A stretch of 64,000 nt of DNA, from assembly GCA_016508695.1 (NCBI GenBank), contig VNKQ01000009.1, positions 744,001 through 808,000 on the forward strand, given 5' to 3'. The notes under the pieces are model-generated. The model made no database searches. It was not told where the DNA came from and saw nothing but the letters and a program-made list of their open reading frames with translations. How positions within the stretch are numbered: the first letter of the stretch is position 1; each line of letters opens with the position of its first letter. Origin of the DNA: Hyphodiscus hymeniophilus. Lineage: Eukaryota; Ascomycota; Leotiomycetes; Helotiales; Hyphodiscaceae. This document shows positions 58,735 to 64,000 of the stretch, one piece after another. The translations under genes were made by a program, and so were the position numbers.

Positions 58735-59692
58735 TTATATTTCCCAAACAACAGGACGCGGTGCCCAGGCCTCATTTTGCACAAAAGAAACCTTCAAGTT
58801 CTTCCATTTGCTGTCGGCTTTCAGTGCCCGGAAGTGTATCAATATTACTTTCCACGCTGGATCCATGAACTGTCCGGGTCCCACCACAAGATCGCACAGC
58901 TTCTCCAGGGTATACACTTCATGAGAATCGTCGATGGTGGATGCAAGAGGACCCGGGCGGACTACCAAGAAAAGCTCCTCGAGCGCGGGACAGGCATGCT
59001 CGAGAAGGAAGAATGGATTCTTGGCGATCTCCTTTTCGAACAATGCCAACTCCACGAAATAGTCCTCGAACCACAAATTGGGACTGGCCATTATATCCAC
59101 TATCAAACGGAGTGAGCTTCTTCATGGGCCATGGGAAGCGCTGGGGTACGCACGCAAAAGAGCGAGCCTCTTGACCGGGAAGACCAGATTTCTAGCCTCA
59201 AGGACGATATCCAAGCAGGCCACGAATTTTCTACGTGCATTCCACTCTCGAACGAACAAGATATCTGTGTCGTAGTTGATGACGGGGCCTTTGAAGTATG
59301 GATCAGTATTTTCGGGAAAGACATATTTGGATTCGGCGCGAGCCTCTCGGGAAGTATGATAGACGGCGGGTATGGCGTCGACGAAAAGAGGAGTAGCTGT
59401 GACCCTATGAAAAATCAGAATCTGCTTTTCTGATTCCGAGAGGGATCGAAGAAGGCTCAAGGGATATGAAGGCTCAAGAGATATGAAGGCTCAAGAGATA
59501 TGAAGGCTCAAGAGATATGAAGGCTCAAGAGATATGAAGGCTCAAGAGATATGAAGGCTCAAGAGATATGAAGGCTCACAATCGAGGGACGACCGCCGTC
59601 TTCCAGATCTTCGAGCGCAGCTCAAACGGTAGCTTGGGGAAAAGCGTGAACTCTTGCAAGGCTTCGATGGGAGGTGCGTTGACAGAAGACAT
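58735..59692 (-). CDS. 2EXR-domain protein (copy B)
   Basis: Fungal 2EXR-domain protein of about 242 residues. Exons are 59692-59580, 59404-59154 and 59099-58735. The N terminus TLFPKLPFELRSKIWKTAVVPRL is the domain signature. The frame appears to stop there because a 17-bp minisatellite follows, but a donor at 59579 and a CATAG acceptor at 59405 remove it. The join reads VVPRL|VTATPLFVDAIPAV, then YHTSREARAESKYVF, the usual second block. Exon 3 starts DIMASPNLWFEDYF. A further in-frame Met lies upstream at 59776. Function is unknown, as for the family. Confidence 0.83.
59451..59579. repeat. 17-bp minisatellite inside an intron of 2EXR copy B
   Basis: Seven full tandem copies of GAAGGCTCAAGAGATAT (first copy with one change) plus a 10-bp partial unit fill 129 nt. 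The array occupies about three-quarters of the 175-nt intron 59405-59579 and touches the 5' splice site: the final partial unit, ending in C instead of A, supplies the GTGAG donor on the coding strand. Confidence 0.92.
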
Positions 59693-60223
59693 GACGATTC
59701 GATGACGAGGGATGATTTTCCTAGGGGTCGTCTTCTGGCAAGTTGAAGGTCCGGAACGCAGGCTGTGGGTCGACAAGGGAAGTGAGGTGTGTTTGGGAGG
59801 TGTTGATGTTCAACAAGGGAAGGAGGAGAGGAAGCGAGATCGACCACCCAAATGGCAGGTATAGCTTCACTTGCAGACCTCTTCGCGGCACCGAGACCAA
59901 TGGGAAGTGCTGTATTAGGTAATGCTGAGTGGTTTCAAGGATGAATTTCGCTCCACGTCGCTCTTGTCAACAGCTGGAGAATGGGAAAGTGCAGTTCATA
60001 TTACCAAACCATAAAGAAACGCTGCAACGAGTACTGACTTAACCGCTAAGTGAATCGCTGTCCAGAATCAAGAGAATTACCCGGTACCCCAGAGTTCCCC
60101 ACAGTTCCAGAACCCATCTTTCATCTGCATCCTCTCTGAAATCCACGAGCTTGCTTCTTCCAAAACCACCCCATCAGATAGAGCCATCAAGACAGCCCTA
60201 AATCGCTGATGCTAAGCCTTGAA
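59693..60223. other. Intergenic, no gene recognised
   Basis: About 0.53 kb between 2EXR copies B and C, on the same strand. It contains only presumed promoter and 3' flank. Confidence 0.5.
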
Positions 60224-60992
60224 TCAACAACTTCTGACGTCCTTTGCAAAGACGATACTCAGTGGCTGGCCTGCTTGGCTTCGTTGGGCCACATCTGCCT
60301 GCAAGCTCCCCCGGACAGACTGAATCGCTCTGCGGTCTTCCTTGGTGAGTATTGAGGAAGACATGTCGGGAATCACAACCAGGTCCTCTGAACGCGTGCT
60401 TGAATCACCTCCCAACACAAAGACCACTTCTCTCAGCTTGAAATAGCCATTAAATGTCGGGGGTTTGGCTGGATTGCTAAGGAGAGAGTCAGTGATTGTT
60501 CGACCCCAGCTGGGTAAACGGCTGGAATGTTTGTTTGGTGACTTACTTCTCAGAGCGATGGGGACCCAAAGGAACGCTAATCATTAACTTCTCGATCCGT
60601 ATCATGGTGCCTGGTGAAGCGACCATAGCGTAGGTGACCATTTGGCCAAAGGTAGCAATGGCAAGGTCGGAAGCAGAACGGCTACCAGTACACTCAATAA
60701 GGTGGACAGTGTCAATCTCAGGATCAACAAAGATGAATTTTGGTCTTCCTAGGAATGGATTACTGCTGCATATATCCGGGTATTGGTGATCCCTGCATGG
60801 ACGAATGCGTTGTAGGAGGTACCTCGGTCGTGTCTCTTTACGACTTTCGTGACAGACGCTGAATACGGTGGGAACGGGAGAGCCGTTAGCCTGGAGAGTG
60901 ATGACACGAGGGTGCGCGGAGTATTTCCAGATATCGACGCGCACTTCGGGAGGAAGTTTGGGGAAGAGAGGAAACGTAGTCGGCGATGCCAT
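60224..60992 (-). CDS. 2EXR-domain protein (copy C)
   Basis: Fungal 2EXR-domain protein of 232 residues, compact like copy B. Exons 60992-60547 and 60476-60224 join in phase across a 70-nt intron with GTAAGT and TTAG ends. It opens MASPTTFPLFPKLPPEVRVDIWKY, the canonical domain signature, then FSVCHESRKETRPRY, the second block (HVCRESR-like). The C terminus (FKLREVVFVLGGD and onward) resembles copy family members. No membrane segment or signal peptide is seen. Function is unknown. Confidence 0.88.
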
Positions 60993-63900
60993 GATTGGGA
61001 ATGTGGGTCTTGGTAGTTGGAGACTCTTGGGATATTGTGACTCTGTGAAACGTTGATCGCTTTTGTGAAAACAATGGTGTGGAAGGAGAGGAGAGATTGG
61101 CAGGATTCTCAATGTCAGAGGGCTATGTATATGTGCGTGCAAGAATAAGCGAAGAGGGCAAGTTGATCAGAGTGAATGTTGGGGCCTTGATTCACTTTCT
61201 GGATTCTTGAGCCAGCTTAGCTGGGACAAAGGATTAACTGGCTGAGGAAGGCGCGATAGGTACTAAGACCTTTCCTTGTACACAAACCGACAAACAGTAA
61301 ACCAAAAAACCCTGACAGACAATAAGCTCACTTGAAGCGAGGAGAACATTGTGGTTTGGGGTAACAAATACCCTGGTCTTTAATATTCCATTCAGTTGAA
61401 CAAGGACTAATGACAAGAAAGCAGGAACGATAATGGAATCAGGATGCTCATGACATCGGCCGTTTCGCAACCTGTGCCACAACCTCGCTCCATACTGCTG
61501 ACGGCGACGTCCCCGTCCTAGGAAGGAACGGGAATTTTACCTGGCTCTAGGATATGAGAGAGTGATTAGACAAGGGAACGGAAGCACAAGGAACGAAGAG
61601 AGATGTTTCAGCGAAACACATCTACCAACCCACCTCAACGCGAATCCATCAACCAAAACCCCTCCACGAACCTTTCCAAGTTAAGAAGTGCGCCAGAGTG
61701 AGAAGTCGATTTCTGCAGCTTAGCCAAGGATAGACTTCCTACTTCTTGAGAGGCAATCGAGAAGGATAGCGCGAGAACCTCGGATACACCACCGAGGAAA
61801 TGATGAAGACTTCATCACCCACCAGAGAATAGTCTCTTATCCAGGATCTTCGTACTTTGCGACGGGAAAAGGGGGCTCGGCAATCCACCCATCCAGGATT
61901 CAGCATCTCATCTCGGAAAATCTGCGCGCTGGGTGGGTAGATTCTACTACTGTAGCCTCAAAACCCCCCTTCACTCGGTGCCTGCCAAACCTAAGGCTCC
62001 CACTTCCCTCTTCTCAAGATTTAAGATCCACGAGTCTTGACAAAGCACGAATCCTCGTCGGAGGTGCCCGACGCTGACCTCCCTCCTCGCCTCGCCGGCG
62101 GGCCTCGTGTGGCCGTCGGTGACTCATGAGTGACCACTGCCGTAAGCCAAGCGCAACAACACGAACTCGACACGATTATTATGTGATACGGAGTGAGAAT
62201 CTTCACGAGCGGCAGGGCGGTAAAGGCGAAGCCGGTGCCGTTAGTTGGTCGAGTCATCAACTTGCGCAAGCAAACCGAAGGAGGAAAACTTTTCCTTCCT
62301 TCCCCACATATCTCTCTCAAGGCCAGGACGGAATTGAAACGCTTGGCAGGGCTCGGCGTGTGATCGGAGGCGCTAGAACGGCGATGGAAGAATGGAAGAG
62401 GAGAGGAAGGGCTGGGCTCGCAGGGTCAGGGGGAATAGAGTTTTTTAGAGTTTTCTCGCTTGGTAGGGGGGTGGAGGATCGTGAGATGGGTCTTGCGCAG
62501 AGGTGGAAGAGTGGGATGCGGTGCGAAAGGTGGGTGGGTTTTAAAGGTGGATATTCTCGAGTAATTCTCGCGTAATTGATTCCTTTGAGTTAGGGTGGTT
62601 AGAGTAATTCTCGAGTAATTCTCGAGTAATTGATTCCTTTGAGTTTTGAGTGGTTCCAGTAATTCTCGAGTAATAAGAATCGTATGGGAGAAAAGTTAAA
62701 ACAAACGTGCTTTGGGCTTCTCTCCTAGGATGGAGGAACGCGGCTGCGCACAAAGCAGCGAGGGATTTCGAGGCACGCGAGAAGGCTCTGCCTGTTCTGC
62801 CCCTTTCAATTAGGTAATGGCTTCCCATGATGCAAGGAAGAGCACACATCGTGAGTTCTTCCCTCGGTGGGACCAGGCTTTTCCTGAGTGAGTACGGAGT
62901 AAGTACGGAGTAGGTATTCCGTATTGCTGGCTTTCGAGAACGGAAGCCAGTCAGCGGATTGCATTACGTCAATATTGACTCTTTCCATCATATTGCGTTT
63001 TGTTTGTGATGTTGCGATTCTGTGGTGATGTTGTGATGTACGTACTCGAGTATTGACTGGGTGGAGAGTGTCTTGCGTGCCCTGCTTCTTAGAGATCCAG
63101 AGATCCGGACTTTGCTCCGTAGGCATTGAGGTATTGAGGCTTTGGCGGGGAAATGTTGTGAGGTCACCGAGGTGGGGAGGTTGCCAATGGGGGCGGGGGC
63201 GTCGAGCAGATGACCGTCCATCCCTCTTCCTCGGAGAAAGAAGATGAGCTTGAGCATCAAATCCGACAGAAGTCAGTGACTCATGCAAATCTTGCGGGGT
63301 GCCGAGTGCCGGATACTGTCACGAGACGAGGAACGGCCATTGTCCAGCACTACCGGTAGAGCACTTCCCCGCACTTTGCTTTGTTTTGGCCACAGGTGAT
63401 CTCTCCCTTTACCTTAGGTATTAAATCTATGGGCCACTGACGGTTCTACCTCAGGCAGGTAAGGTAAGATATAATTACACCATCGACGCACCGTCATGGT
63501 AAAGGCGGGAAAGCCTCAGCCTTGCTCTCGCTTGGCTGAAGGCTGAAAGCTGGAGGCGAAGGTGAGGCTGGCGAGACATGGTGAGTTGTCTCTGTTGGAG
63601 GAAAGTCCTCAGGACTTCTTCTGGCCCAGAGGCTTGGAGAGTTTCATGCTTCTTCCTTCCCTCCCTCCACTCACGGTTCTGTCGACAGCTGATGCCAGAC
63701 TCTTTGGCGGGTAGCGGTGAGAGGGACCATCTGCTCATGGCATGGCCTGGCCAGGAGGGAGCATGATGAGATGATTCGGCCTTTGCCCGCGGGCAAGGTA
63801 AGCAAGTGGTGGAAAGGAAAAGGAGGACTTTTGGTGGAGATTGATTCTGAGGACATTTATGATGGAATTGAAATTGTCCCTCGACACGGGTATGGTGCCG

Positions 63901-64000
63901 TGTTTGTTTAGTGACTTAGTCGTGCTGATGGCGCCATACCATGGGCTCTGTACCTATGAGTAAGCTGTAGCGGATATCCAACATGACTTGGAAAGTCGTA
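60993..64000. other. Gene-free 3-kb end of the window
   Basis: No gene is recognised in the last 3 kb on either strand. The open frames (for example 62126-62575 and 62806-63288) have unbiased composition and no family resemblance. It holds an AATTCTCGAGTAATTCTCG-type tandem repeat at 62553-62673. A gene may begin beyond the window edge. Confidence 0.5.
62553..62673. repeat. 54-bp-period tandem repeat
   Basis: Units ATTCTCGAGTAATTCTCG followed by TAATTGATTCCTTTGAGTT begin at 62553 and 62607, with a third partial copy near 62660. The sequence is non-coding and consistent with slippage. Confidence 0.75.

Noticed and set aside
62806..63288. 160-codon minus-strand frame in the gene-poor end
   Set aside because: Basic, low-information composition, no homology recalled and no splice or start context; probably random.

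Overview
The window is nuclear DNA of a filamentous ascomycete (Pezizomycotina). Genes are monocistronic and spaced by 0.3-3 kb. Introns are mostly 45-70 nt with GTRNGT donors and CTRAY-like branch sites. There is no operon structure, CRISPR array, insertion sequence or recognisable tRNA/rRNA. The gene set (Spt20, Yme2, cytosolic Hsp70, URA3-type OMP decarboxylase with a Pezizomycotina insert, ArAE_2-type membrane proteins) and three 2EXR-domain genes fit a leotiomycete-like fungus. That placement is inference, not demonstrated. Most gene models were rebuilt by joining exons across introns; exon coordinates are in each entry.

Layout. 1-7.2 kb: a lineage-specific coiled-coil protein (+), a decayed coding relic, and a vWA-domain protein (-). 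9.8-14.3 kb: a GAF/hybrid histidine kinase with a C-terminal receiver (+). 15.2-24.9 kb: SAGA subunit Spt20 (+), an EMI1-like twin-CX9C protein (-) divergent from the mitochondrial inner-membrane protein YME2 (+), then a convergent alpha/beta-hydrolase fused to a cysteine phosphatase resembling capping-enzyme RNA triphosphatase (-). 26.6-31.7 kb: a dihydroxy-acid dehydratase with 12 exons (+), a field of nested tandem repeats, and an NDUFAF3-like complex I assembly factor (+). 32.8-36.5 kb: a putative HxE/PCxxC deaminase-fold protein (-) and ribosomal protein S19 (-). 38.6-42.6 kb: Hsp70 (SSA type, +) and OMP decarboxylase (+). 44.5-50.6 kb: a large ArAE_2-type membrane protein (+) and an unknown 445-aa protein (+). 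51.5-54.1 kb: a more GC-rich divergent pair, a 2OG-Fe(II) oxygenase (-) and an ACMSD-like amidohydrolase (+). 54.3-61 kb: three 2EXR-domain genes with an aspartate-semialdehyde dehydrogenase between the first two, all on the minus strand. 61-64 kb: no gene seen.

Most of the window is core metabolism and housekeeping: mitochondrial maintenance (EMI1-like, YME2, NDUFAF3), amino-acid and pyrimidine synthesis (DHAD, ASADH, OMPDC), and transcription, translation and folding (Spt20, S19, Hsp70). The accessory-looking parts are the 2EXR cluster, the oxygenase/amidohydrolase pair, the hydrolase-phosphatase fusion and the deaminase-like gene. The most distinctive observations are the hydrolase/RNA-triphosphatase-like fusion, the fungal HxE/PCxxC protein, a 17-bp minisatellite filling an intron of a 2EXR gene and forming its splice donor, and competing hairpins in the second intron of the Hsp70 gene.
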